Positions 5,728-11,993 of a stretch of DNA of 16,443 nt are shown here, piece by piece. The DNA comes from CAYFHQ01 sp964342805. Lineage in GTDB: Bacteria; Bacillota; Clostridia; Peptostreptococcales; Acidaminobacteraceae. Each line of letters begins with the position of its first letter. Position 1 is the stretch's first letter. The translations under genes and the position numbers were made by a program. The stretch lies in NCBI GenBank assembly GCA_964342805.1, contig CAYFHQ010000084.1, forward strand, positions 1-16,443. Direction: 5' to 3'. Under the pieces are notes generated by a model, which saw only the letters and a list, made by a program, of their open reading frames with translations, was not told the origin of the DNA and ran no database searches.

Positions 5728-8115
5728 TTATGAGAGTAAGCCTGTCTTGCTGGCAGCCGTCTTGGAGAAGACCCGGTCTGCTATTTGCACGGCCTTGCGG
5801 GCGTCTTTGCCATAAAAGTCCGCACCGATTTCCTCTGCAAAGTCCTGGGTCAGTACAGCACCGCCCACCATGACCTCCACCTGGCAACCAGCAGTTCTCA
5901 AGAGGTCAATGGTTGCCTCCATGGCTGGAACAGTTGTGGTCATGAGGGCAGACAAACCTACCAGGGCCACTTGGTGGTTCTGAACCGCTTCCAGTACGGC
6001 TGCCGGTTTGACATTCTTCCCAAGGTCAATAATCTCATAACCATAGTTCTCGAGAAGGACCCGGACTATATTCTTACCAATGTCGTGGACATCCCCTTCG
6101 ACTGTGGCCAGAACAATTGTCCCCTTTACCTTTACAGCACCGCTAGAACCATAGGCACTGCGGATATGGTCAAAGGCTGCCCTTACCGCCTCCGCAGCTC
6201 CAAGGAGTTGGGGCAGGTAAATCTGGCCTTTTTCATAGCGATCCCCCACTTCATTTAGGGCTGGGATCAGGTGGCCATCAATAATCGAGTCAGGTGCATC
6301 AGTTTCCAATAAAGCGGCAGTTAGCCTGCCGGCATCGGCCTTTAAACCTTCAATAACCGCCTGCTTTAAGGTGACTTGGCCGCTTTGTTCAAGGGCCTCC
6401 CCCTCCGACTCCTTGCCATACCGGTCCACATAGCCTTGACCAGGTACTTCTGCATCGATCAAGAACCGATAACTGTCAATCACCCGACGCAGTTGGTCCA
6501 CCGTGGGGTCTGTAATGGGCGCATCTAGGCCATTGGCAAAGGCCATGGCTAGGTAGACCCCATTGAGGATATTCCTAGAGGGCAAACCATAGGAGACGTT
6601 ACTGGCCCCCAGGGTCGTAAAGACACCCAAGTCTTTTTTGACCCGCTTCATGGCTGCAAAGGCCTTGTCCATACCGTCACGGTTGGAGGCAGCTGCTAGG
6701 GTCAAACAATCCACCAGGATACGGTTTGGCGCAATCCCATGGGTGGCCGCTTCTGAAACGATTTTGCCGGCCAGTCTCACCCGGTCGTCGGCCGTTTCAG
6801 GCAGGCCACTTTCGTCCATGGCCAGTCCAATGACCATGGCTCCATACTTGCTGACGATGGGCAAAATGGCGTCCAAGGCAGCCTGCTTGGCGTTGACTGA
6901 GTTGATCACAGGGACACCCGCATACAGGCGGAGGGCCCGTTCTAATATTTCTGGTTTGGTGTTGTCGATCTGCAGGGGGGTGTCCAGACTTCCGTTGGTC
7001 TCCTGGATAAAGGCCTCATACAGGGTCCGTTCGTCTGTCCCCCTAGCACTGACATTGACATCAATGACCTGGGCACCGGCACTCCGCTGTTTCCAGGCCT
7101 CCTGAATACAAAGGTCAATGGACCCCGCCTGGAGGGACTCACGGAGTCTTTTCTTCCCCGTAGGGTTGATCCGTTCTCCAATGATCACTGGCCCCTGGCC
7201 GAAGGTGACTTCTTGAACCGCCGAGCAGACAGAGGCTCGGGAGGGTTTTGGAGTGGGTGCCTGGAGACGGCCCTTTAATCGGTCGACCACCTCAACCATA
7301 TGGCTGGGTCTTGTTCCGCAACATCCGCCCACCATGGAGGCCCCAGCTTCCACTAGAATGGAAAGGTCTTGGGTAAAGTCTTCTGGCCCCAGGAGGTACC
7401 TGGACTCCCCTTCTATGTACTGGGGCAGGCCGGCATTGGGCTGTACCAGGACGGGCAAGGAGGACAGGGCTACCATGTCCTTAACAATATCCAATAGGCC
7501 TGCTGGTCCCAGGGAGCAGTTGATTCCAAGGCCTTCTACCCCCAGGCCTTCTAGGACCCGGACTGCAACTTCCGGTGGGTTACCACTGAGGGTCCTGCCA
7601 TCGGCCTGGAAGGTCATGGTGCATATCACCGGTAGGTCCGATTTTTCTTTGACTGCCAGAACCGCAGCCTTGGCTTCCAGTATGTCAGACATGGTTTCGA
7701 TCAAGACCAGGTCGGCACCTGCCTTTTCCCCAGCCTCAACCATCTGGCTAAAGGCCTGGTAGGCCTGGTCAAAGGTCAGGTCGCCCATGGGTTTCATCAG
7801 TTGACCCAGGGGACCAATATCCAGGGCCACCAGTTTGCCCGACCGCCTGGCCAGTTTGACCCCTTGGCCTATGACTTCTTCCACCGTATAGGGGCTGTCA
7901 GCCAACTTAAAAGGATTGGCACCAAAGGTATTGGCGGTAATAACGTCCACACCCGCCTTCGCATAGTCCCCATGGATTTGGGTGATGTCCTCTGGATGGG
8001 TCATGTTCAGCAGGGAGAGTTCTCCCCCCTGGCCGATTTTTCTTTCCATGATCAGGGACCCCATGGACCCGTCGAAGACCCACTTCCCAACTTTGATTTG
8101 GTCACGAATAGACAC
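5728..8115 (-). CDS. metH: B12-dependent methionine synthase core lacking the reactivation domain
   Basis: 795 residues from a GTG at 8115; AAGGAGG lies 5 nt upstream. The frame is open further, to 8163, but only inside the upstream gene. The enzyme moves a methyl group from methyltetrahydrofolate via cobalamin to homocysteine, giving methionine, in the cytoplasm. Domains in order: homocysteine/zinc barrel (about 1-285; DGSMGS, zinc cysteines C200 in GINCS and C265-C266 in GGCCGT); pterin-binding barrel (about 305-570; IGERINPTG at 312-320, DVNVSARG, QIDNTKPEIL); B12 cap (about 585-660); and cobalamin Rossmann domain (about 665-785; base-off ligand H677 in DVHDIG). The ~350-residue C-terminal SAM-binding activation domain of E. 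coli MetH is absent. That domain is encoded separately just upstream, and the two genes overlap by 14 bp. The pair lies under the SAM-I-like leader at 8799-8924. Confidence 0.95.
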   Translation of the reverse strand: MSIRDQIKVGKWVFDGSMGSLIMERKIGQGGELSLLNMTHPEDITQIHGDYAKAGVDVITANTFGANPFKLADSPYTVEEVIGQGVKLARRSGKLVALDIGPLGQLMKPMGDLTFDQAYQAFSQMVEAGEKAGADLVLIETMSDILEAKAAVLAVKEKSDLPVICTMTFQADGRTLSGNPPEVAVRVLEGLGVEGLGINCSLGPAGLLDIVKDMVALSSLPVLVQPNAGLPQYIEGESRYLLGPEDFTQDLSILVEAGASMVGGCCGTRPSHMVEVVDRLKGRLQAPTPKPSRASVCSAVQEVTFGQGPVIIGERINPTGKKRLRESLQAGSIDLCIQEAWKQRSAGAQVIDVNVSARGTDERTLYEAFIQETNGSLDTPLQIDNTKPEILERALRLYAGVPVINSVNAKQAALDAILPIVSKYGAMVIGLAMDESGLPETADDRVRLAGKIVSEAATHGIAPNRILVDCLTLAAASNRDGMDKAFAAMKRVKKDLGVFTTLGASNVSYGLPSRNILNGVYLAMAFANGLDAPITDPTVDQLRRVIDSYRFLIDAEVPGQGYVDRYGKESEGEALEQSGQVTLKQAVIEGLKADAGRLTAALLETDAPDSIIDGHLIPALNEVGDRYEKGQIYLPQLLGAAEAVRAAFDHIRSAYGSSGAVKVKGTIVLATVEGDVHDIGKNIVRVLLENYGYEIIDLGKNVKPAAVLEAVQNHQVALVGLSALMTTTVPAMEATIDLLRTAGCQVEVMVGGAVLTQDFAEEIGADFYGKDARKAVQIADRVFSKTAASKTGLLS

Positions 8116-8776
8116 ATTTGCCTCCTTTATGCTGACAGTGATGGCGGATTTGACAGGCATCACACCGTTGATATCCAGATTGAAAGGGTTTTGAGTGAAT
8201 CCCTATAATCGCTGTTACAGATTTCTGGGGCACCATCAGGTAGTGGCTGTTGAGGTGGATGCCCAGACGTTTCTGGCCCTCAAGGGCAGCCAGTAGTCCC
8301 ACCTGGGTGGATAGGGGAAAGTCCCCGTAGCCGGGACTGAACCGTGGGCTTAGATAGTAACCTTGGCCAGACAGACTTGATTGAAAGGCCTTGTTCCACT
8401 GGTCCAGGAGGCCTTCCAAGTAGGCCGACGCCACTGCGTCAAAGACCACAGCTTGTTGGACGTCCATTTGCTGGAGGACCTTTAGCTGGCGGTCCACGGC
8501 CTGGCCCAGGGTGGCGGCAACAATACAGATTTCTGGGGCCTCTTCTAAGAAGGCAACAATACTTTCCCCTTCAAGCTTTAGGGCTCCGTACTGGAGGGCA
8601 AGTGTGGGCGTCTCGTGGCCGCTGGTTCGAACCAGTCGTCTACTGATGGGCCTTGGGGGTGCCAGGTTGTCCAATTGATCAAAGGCCTGGGCAAGCTGTC
8701 CAAGGAGCTTTGGGTCTGCCTGACCCTTGACACCCAGGAAGTCCAGGGCCATTTTGAGTATGCCTTGTTTGTCCAT
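8102..8776 (-). CDS. Stand-alone methionine synthase reactivation-domain protein
   Basis: 224 residues from the ATG at 8776 with GGAGTG 5 nt upstream. The protein matches the SAM-binding activation domain that full-length MetH carries at its C-terminus, where reductive methylation by SAM rescues inactive cob(II)alamin. The family signature is visible as RFSPGYGDFPLSTQ (usual form R-SPGYGD-PL--Q), which forms part of the SAM site. A C-terminal cysteine cluster C205-x2-C208-x5-C214-x6-C221 follows, possibly binding a metal; it is common in stand-alone versions. It is the first gene after the riboswitch-like leader, and its stop lies 14 bp inside metH, so the two are translationally coupled. It should act in trans on the MetH core. 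A gene split this way is known in Thermotoga and clostridia. Confidence 0.9.
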   Translation of the reverse strand: MDKQGILKMALDFLGVKGQADPKLLGQLAQAFDQLDNLAPPRPISRRLVRTSGHETPTLALQYGALKLEGESIVAFLEEAPEICIVAATLGQAVDRQLKVLQQMDVQQAVVFDAVASAYLEGLLDQWNKAFQSSLSGQGYYLSPRFSPGYGDFPLSTQVGLLAALEGQKRLGIHLNSHYLMVPQKSVTAIIGIHSKPFQSGYQRCDACQIRHHCQHKGGKCVYS

Positions 8777-8798
8777 ATCTTCACTCCTAAAAAAAGAA

Positions 8799-8824
8799 AG
8801 ACCCTTCGACAGGGCGAAGAGTCT
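8799..8824 (-). terminator. Attenuator terminator in the metH leader
   Basis: On the minus strand AGAC-CTTCG pairs with CGAAG-GTCT around a 6-nt loop, with one mismatch, followed by a U-rich run (UUUCUUUUUUU, 8798-8788). It lies between the aptamer-like fold and the ribosome binding site of the first gene. This is the usual place of a riboswitch expression platform. I did not find a clean competing antiterminator by eye. Confidence 0.82.
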
Positions 8825-8839
8825 GTTTTTTCTCTAGCA

Positions 8840-8924
8840 CTTATCTGCATTCGTCGGACCACCACGCCACCAGGCAGGTTGGTACAGGATCGTAGAGCGA
8901 ATTCTCTCCCCTGTTCTTGATAAG
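8840..8924 (-). ncRNA. Candidate compact SAM-I-like riboswitch aptamer (no P4)
   Basis: Read on the minus strand, the 85 nt begin CUUAUCAAGA and end GAUAAG, as S-box leaders do. P1: CUUAUC (8924-8919) with GAUAAG (8845-8840). P2: ACAGG (8914-8910) with CCUGU (8888-8884), then a kink-like internal loop (GG opposite ACGAU), then AGAG/CUCU closing a loop AAUUCG. P3: ACC/GGU and GCC/GGC around UGGU (8879-8861), opened by CCAACC, like the GCAACC of SAM-I. The P2 loop AUUCG (8902-8898) is exactly complementary to CGAAU (8853-8849), where SAM-I forms its pseudoknot. P4 is missing and the GGUGCUAAUUCC strand is reduced to GGUGGUCC. The promoter upstream, terminator downstream and methionine synthase genes fit SAM control. 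It could instead be SAM-I/IV-like, SAM-IV-like or a new variant. Confidence 0.6.
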
Positions 8925-8946
8925 GATCCATCTATGAATTTGTTGT

Positions 8947-8979
8947 ATTCTATCATACCGGGCAGGCCATTGGCAATGG
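8947..8979 (-). promoter_or_regulatory. Promoter of the metH operon with overlapping palindrome
   Basis: On the minus strand TTGCCA (8971-8976) is spaced 18 bp from TAGAAT (8947-8952), which carries the TGn extension (TGATAGAAT). The start would be near 8940, about 16 nt before the aptamer. The -35 box lies in the palindrome CCATTG-G-CAATGG (8967-8979), a possible operator with the same half-sites as the one at 4037-4051. Confidence 0.65.
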
Positions 8980-8984
8980 TCTAC

Positions 8985-9395
8985 CTAAAAATCTAAGTAG
9001 CCTAATACAAAGAGCATCCGCAAGAGGCCCATGAGAATAAAGAGGATAATGAGAAAGCGGGCGTACATGCCCACAGGCATCCGTGGTGACGGATGGACCT
9101 TGGGCTCATAGGAGTCATAGGGGTTAGAAATGGCCATGGGGTCTTCACTTCCATGGATGGACTCAAAGCGCCCCTGTAACTGGGCTTCCACAACCTTTAT
9201 GGACTCTGGATAGACCGGTTTGGGAGTTTGAAAGGTCAGGCCCTGCCTCCGGTAGGGGACATTGTTTTCATACAAGAAGACTTCAAAGTTGTCCCCCTGG
9301 GCCTCTGAGGCCACCTGGTGGAGGTCAACCCAGGCATACTTGTCCATGAGGTAGGACCGTTCCCGGTCCAGGGCTTCCTTTTTTGATACAGTCAT
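8985..9395 (-). CDS. Tail-anchored small hypothetical protein
   Basis: 136 residues from the ATG at 9395, whose A is the last base of the preceding gene's TAA (TAATG), so translation is coupled. The N-terminal ~105 residues are polar and charged with no motif I recognise; residues 35-110 are rich in Pro, Tyr and charged residues. One hydrophobic segment lies near the C-terminus (about residues 112-133, YARFLIILFILMGLLRMLFV), so it is probably a single-pass protein with its N-terminus in the cytoplasm. It is the last gene of a four-gene operon and directly follows a lipoprotein gene. The two products may act together at the membrane. No terminator follows before the metH promoter and leader. 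Function unknown. Confidence 0.7.
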   Translation of the reverse strand: MTVSKKEALDRERSYLMDKYAWVDLHQVASEAQGDNFEVFLYENNVPYRRQGLTFQTPKPVYPESIKVVEAQLQGRFESIHGSEDPMAISNPYDSYEPKVHPSPRMPVGMYARFLIILFILMGLLRMLFVLGYLDF

Positions 9396-10606
9396 TATTC
9401 CAACTCCAAGGGGGTCTCAGCCGGCATGTTGTTCAGGACGATCAAGTACTGGAAATAGGCCGTTGGTGGCTCTTCAAAATCCTTTTTGAAAATGATATTT
9501 TCCTTGTTAAAAAGAGTGTCCTTTTTATTGATCTCAATCAGGGTGAACTCTTCCCCCAGGGCACCGAGAACCCCTCTGTCATCAAAGGCAAAAAGGTCCA
9601 GTTGAATGCGATCTGGAACCCCCTGGACCAACATGAGCCGCTCACACTCCTCATAACTCAGGAGGAAGGTCACGGTATTAAGGTCCACTTGGTCTAAGAG
9701 TTTGGCCGTCATCCACTTGTAGCCAAAGTGTTCTGACTGCATGGTGTAGAGGCTGTTGACCTGGCCAAAATACTTTTTGCCAGGATTCTTCTTGGTATGG
9801 TCAATCAAACGTTCTGCCATGTAGTCGGACCTCAGCTGGTTAAACTGGTAGTCGTCGTCGATTTGGCTGGCCTCCAGGGCTGCCTGGGCCCCCTGAATGA
9901 GGATCAAGAGCTGGTCTGCTACACCACCCAAGCGGGCATAATCGTCATTGGTTTCGTTCCAGTTTTCTAAGAAATGGGTCACCTTGAGATTGAGGTAGAC
10001 TTCGTCATAATAGGCTTGCCGTCCTGCTTCCAGCAGGTCTGCCAGGTGGGGGTCTGTGGCTTCAAAATTCGCTGGTACCAGGGTCAAGGCATAGGCCAGG
10101 GCCATGGGTAGGCTGGTTTCGAAGTCAAGTCCCACGACTCTCAAGTCACTGGACAAGTCCCCTTGGACAATGGCCTCTCGTACCTTGAGCCAGAGGCCAA
10201 AGTCTTCCTTGGTGTACTTGGGTGTCTTCTCCATAAAGGTGTAGTAGGTTTCCAGGTGAGACCGGTCGCCGGTGGCCAGCCATTGGTTTAAGTAATAGGC
10301 CCCCGAAGCGGGCGCATCGAGTAAAATGTAGTCCATGGTCGTTTGACGATTATAGGTGTCCATGAGCATCCACTGGAGGTTGGCATTGCCATAAACCCCT
10401 GGGATTTCTCCCACCAAAAAGAGGTCCACTGTGGAAAAGGTGGCATTGTTACTCAGGGGAAGGCTGTCCCCAAAGGGCACCATTTGGTTAATGAGGTAGG
10501 ACACCTCTTGTTCTTGGCGATAGGACCGGCTATTGTTCCGCAGGGCACCACACCCGGTCAGGGTCATGGTTAGGACCAATGCCATGGCCACGGCACGTAG
10601 TTTCAT
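9395..10606 (-). CDS. Putative lipoprotein, possibly distantly EreA/ChaN-like
   Basis: 403 residues from the ATG at 10606, which has GAGGAGG 5 nt upstream; an in-frame start at 10666 lies inside the preceding gene. A lipoprotein signal peptide is clear: KLR, a hydrophobic stretch, then the lipobox LTGC with Cys19. The mature protein is expected on the outer face of the membrane. The early part (VDLFLVGEIPGVYGNANLQW, then YILLDAPASGAYYLNQWL and VVGLDFE) has the rhythm of the erythromycin esterase/ChaN-like fold. There a strand ends in GE and is followed by ALE---A--LN and GLD. The catalytic His that usually follows GE is not at its place here, so esterase activity is not claimed. The start overlaps the GNAT gene's stop (ATGA) and the end overlaps the next gene (TAATG). 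Lipoprotein call firm, family call weak. Confidence 0.7.
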   Translation of the reverse strand: MKLRAVAMALVLTMTLTGCGALRNNSRSYRQEQEVSYLINQMVPFGDSLPLSNNATFSTVDLFLVGEIPGVYGNANLQWMLMDTYNRQTTMDYILLDAPASGAYYLNQWLATGDRSHLETYYTFMEKTPKYTKEDFGLWLKVREAIVQGDLSSDLRVVGLDFETSLPMALAYALTLVPANFEATDPHLADLLEAGRQAYYDEVYLNLKVTHFLENWNETNDDYARLGGVADQLLILIQGAQAALEASQIDDDYQFNQLRSDYMAERLIDHTKKNPGKKYFGQVNSLYTMQSEHFGYKWMTAKLLDQVDLNTVTFLLSYEECERLMLVQGVPDRIQLDLFAFDDRGVLGALGEEFTLIEINKKDTLFNKENIIFKKDFEEPPTAYFQYLIVLNNMPAETPLELE

Positions 10607-11175
10607 GTCTTCCTCCTCTTTTCCATTGCTTCGTTCAGAAGAACCATGTGCATGTGGTCTTCCCATTGCCCGTTGATTTTTAAGTATTTTCGACTGGTGC
10701 CTTCGTATTCAAAACCCAGTCGCTGGACCACCCGTATAGACGGCTTGTTGACAGGCATGATATTGGCCTCAATCCGGTGGAGACCGATGCGGTCAAAACC
10801 AAAGTCCACAAGTTTTTGTAGGGCTTCGGTCATTAGACCCTGGCCCACGTGGCGGTGGTCTAAGCGGTAGCCCATAAAACAGGACTGAAAGGGACCCATG
10901 ACGATATTGGACAAGGCCACAGACCCAATGACTTGGTCGGGCTTGTCTTTGAGGGTAATCCAGAGGCGTACCCCTCTCCCCTCTAATATGTCCTTGCGGT
11001 CAGCGGCAATCTGGTTGACCATGGACCCTTCTGTATAAAAGTCTGCTTCCTTGGCAGGTTCCCAAGCTTGCAAAAAGTCTTGATTGTCTAGGAAATACTG
11101 GAGTAACATGGGGGCGTCCGTTTCTTCTAAGGACACCAGCCACAAGCGTTTTGTTTCAAGAAAATGTCGTTTCAT
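10603..11175 (-). CDS. GNAT-family N-acetyltransferase, RimJ/RimL-like
   Basis: 190 residues from the ATG at 11175 with GGGAGG 7 nt upstream. It begins with ETKRLWLVSLEETDAPMLLQ, a typical RimJ/RimL-type start. The acetyl-CoA pyrophosphate loop is visible as HVGQGLMTEAL (about residues 110-120; family pattern Q/R-x-x-G-x-G/A). It is followed by DFGFDRIGLHRIEANIMPVNKPSIRVVQRLGFEYEG, where N and S of the NKPS motif and the GF-EG strand are conserved. Members acetylate the N-terminal amine of ribosomal proteins or diverse small amines; the substrate here is unknown. It is cytoplasmic, with no membrane segment. It is the second gene of the operon, 55 bp after the nucleotidyltransferase-like gene, and its TGA overlaps the ATG of the lipoprotein gene. 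Confidence 0.9.
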   Translation of the reverse strand: MKRHFLETKRLWLVSLEETDAPMLLQYFLDNQDFLQAWEPAKEADFYTEGSMVNQIAADRKDILEGRGVRLWITLKDKPDQVIGSVALSNIVMGPFQSCFMGYRLDHRHVGQGLMTEALQKLVDFGFDRIGLHRIEANIMPVNKPSIRVVQRLGFEYEGTSRKYLKINGQWEDHMHMVLLNEAMEKRRKT

Positions 11176-11230
11176 TAGAGGCCCTCCCCTATGGTTATCG
11201 GCTTGTGAAAGGGACTTCTGTAGGTTTTGC

Positions 11231-11803
11231 CTACACTTCTACTCCCAACTCCTTGAGTTCTTCCAGGAGCTGGTCCTTGAGGTAGCCTTCCAACCGGTAT
11301 AGGGCTGAGGCGAAAAGATTGGGATGGTTAAAGCCATTCTTCTCCTTCACATAGTCCAGGATCAGCTGCTTACGACCCTTGGGGTCCCCCATTACGGTGT
11401 AAGCCACATACCAGTCCTCCAGAGACGTTAAAGGAATGGGTTGCTTGCCAATGGTCCGAACGGCAGTAATACGTTCCGGCCCCATGGCAAAGTCATAGAC
11501 CCCTTCATAGTGTTTGATCTTGTATCCACCGATCAGGTCAATCTCTTGTTGCCTGATCACAAGGGTTGCAAAAAAGTCAGTTGCATACTTTGCCGGTGGG
11601 CTTTCGTCAAACTCTATATGGTCTGCGTAGCCCTTAAGGGCATGGAAGGCGGCTTCCACATGGTCGGCCTGGACCAAAACATCCAAGTCCCTGGGGTGGT
11701 CCACAATACCATAGAAGTACAACATGCTGGACGCGCCCAGGCCCCAACAAATCTCATACTGGTTGAGTCGTTCTGCAATCAGTTCCAATACAGCTAAATT
11801 CAT
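11231..11803 (-). CDS. Nucleotidyltransferase-fold protein
   Basis: 190 residues from the ATG at 11803; AAGGAG lies 6 nt upstream. The N-terminal half has the minimal nucleotidyltransferase signature: WGLGASSML (G23, S25-S26) followed by G32 and the metal-binding pair D39-L-D41 (HPRDLDVLV), with a third acidic residue D89 in QQEIDLIGG. This is the pattern of small antibiotic-type or MNT-like nucleotidyltransferases, which transfer NMP from NTP to a small molecule or protein. No toxin-antitoxin HEPN partner gene lies next to it. The C-terminal ~70 residues are helical and charged. It is the first gene of a four-gene minus-strand operon, reading divergently from the sugar operon. A short hairpin (TGTAGG/CCTACA, 11219-11235) covers its stop codon without a U-run. 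The substrate is unknown. Confidence 0.8.
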   Translation of the reverse strand: MNLAVLELIAERLNQYEICWGLGASSMLYFYGIVDHPRDLDVLVQADHVEAAFHALKGYADHIEFDESPPAKYATDFFATLVIRQQEIDLIGGYKIKHYEGVYDFAMGPERITAVRTIGKQPIPLTSLEDWYVAYTVMGDPKGRKQLILDYVKEKNGFNHPNLFASALYRLEGYLKDQLLEELKELGVEV

Positions 11804-11824
11804 GACAAACTCCTTCTATTTGAC

Positions 11825-11840
11825 AAGGCCAAGGGGCCTT
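11825..11840 (-). other. Leader hairpin of the nucleotidyltransferase operon
   Basis: AAGGCC-AAGG-GGCCTT gives a 6-bp G/C-rich hairpin in the 5' leader of the minus-strand operon, 9 bp upstream of its ribosome binding site. No U-run follows on the minus strand, so it is not a terminator. It may stabilise the mRNA or affect translation. Confidence 0.35.
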
Positions 11841-11864
11841 CAACTCTTCCTCTTACACCCTTCC

Positions 11865-11895
11865 AGTATACGCCACCCGAGGCTGGATCGTCCAG
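11865..11895 (-). promoter_or_regulatory. Promoter of the four-gene minus-strand operon with dyad
   Basis: On the minus strand TATACT (11865-11870) is a good -10, with TGGACG (11889-11894, 4 of 6) 18 bp upstream. The inverted repeat CTGGA-TCG-TCCAG (11883-11895) covers the -35 box. Confidence 0.45.
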
Positions 11896-11902
11896 TTGCC
11901 AT

Positions 11903-11947
11903 ATAGTCGTCAGATAATTGATAGACCGACTATCATTTTTATGATAT
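11903..11947 (+). promoter_or_regulatory. Promoter and operator-like repeats of the sugar operon
   Basis: TTGATA (11918-11923) lies 16 bp from TATGAT (11940-11945), a good housekeeping promoter about 45 bp before the symporter ATG. Two dyads overlap it: ATAGTCG (11903-11909) with CGACTAT (11927-11933), flanking the -35 box, and GATAG-ACCGA-CTATC (11920-11934) in the spacer. The second arm is shared. This looks like a repressor site for a sugar-responsive regulator encoded elsewhere. Confidence 0.5.
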
Positions 11948-11993
11948 GCTACTCCTAAACCAAGCTAGGACCAAACCATCAAAGGGGGACCCC

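Noticed and set aside
7253..7762. Long plus-strand open frame inside metH (and a similar one at 5785-6258)
   Set aside because: Both lie antisense to strongly conserved MetH domains, have no ribosome binding site and give proteins without recognisable features.
8578..8931. Minus-strand open frame beginning ATGGATCCTTAT and running through the metH leader
   Set aside because: It has no ribosome binding site, overlaps the reactivation gene in another frame, and spans a structured aptamer-like RNA and its terminator. RNA structure explains the sequence better.
8777..8940. T-box leader, because GGUGGUCCGACG faintly resembles the T-box motif GGUGGNACCGCG
   Set aside because: From the promoter start to the terminator there are only about 130 nt, too few for Stem I and a specifier loop. 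The segment is better used in P3 and the pseudoknot of a SAM-I-like fold.
11219..11235. Hairpin TGTAGG-TTTTG-CCTACA as terminator after the nucleotidyltransferase-like gene
   Set aside because: Six-bp stem with no U-run on the minus strand; the next gene follows after 55 bp, so an operon is more likely.
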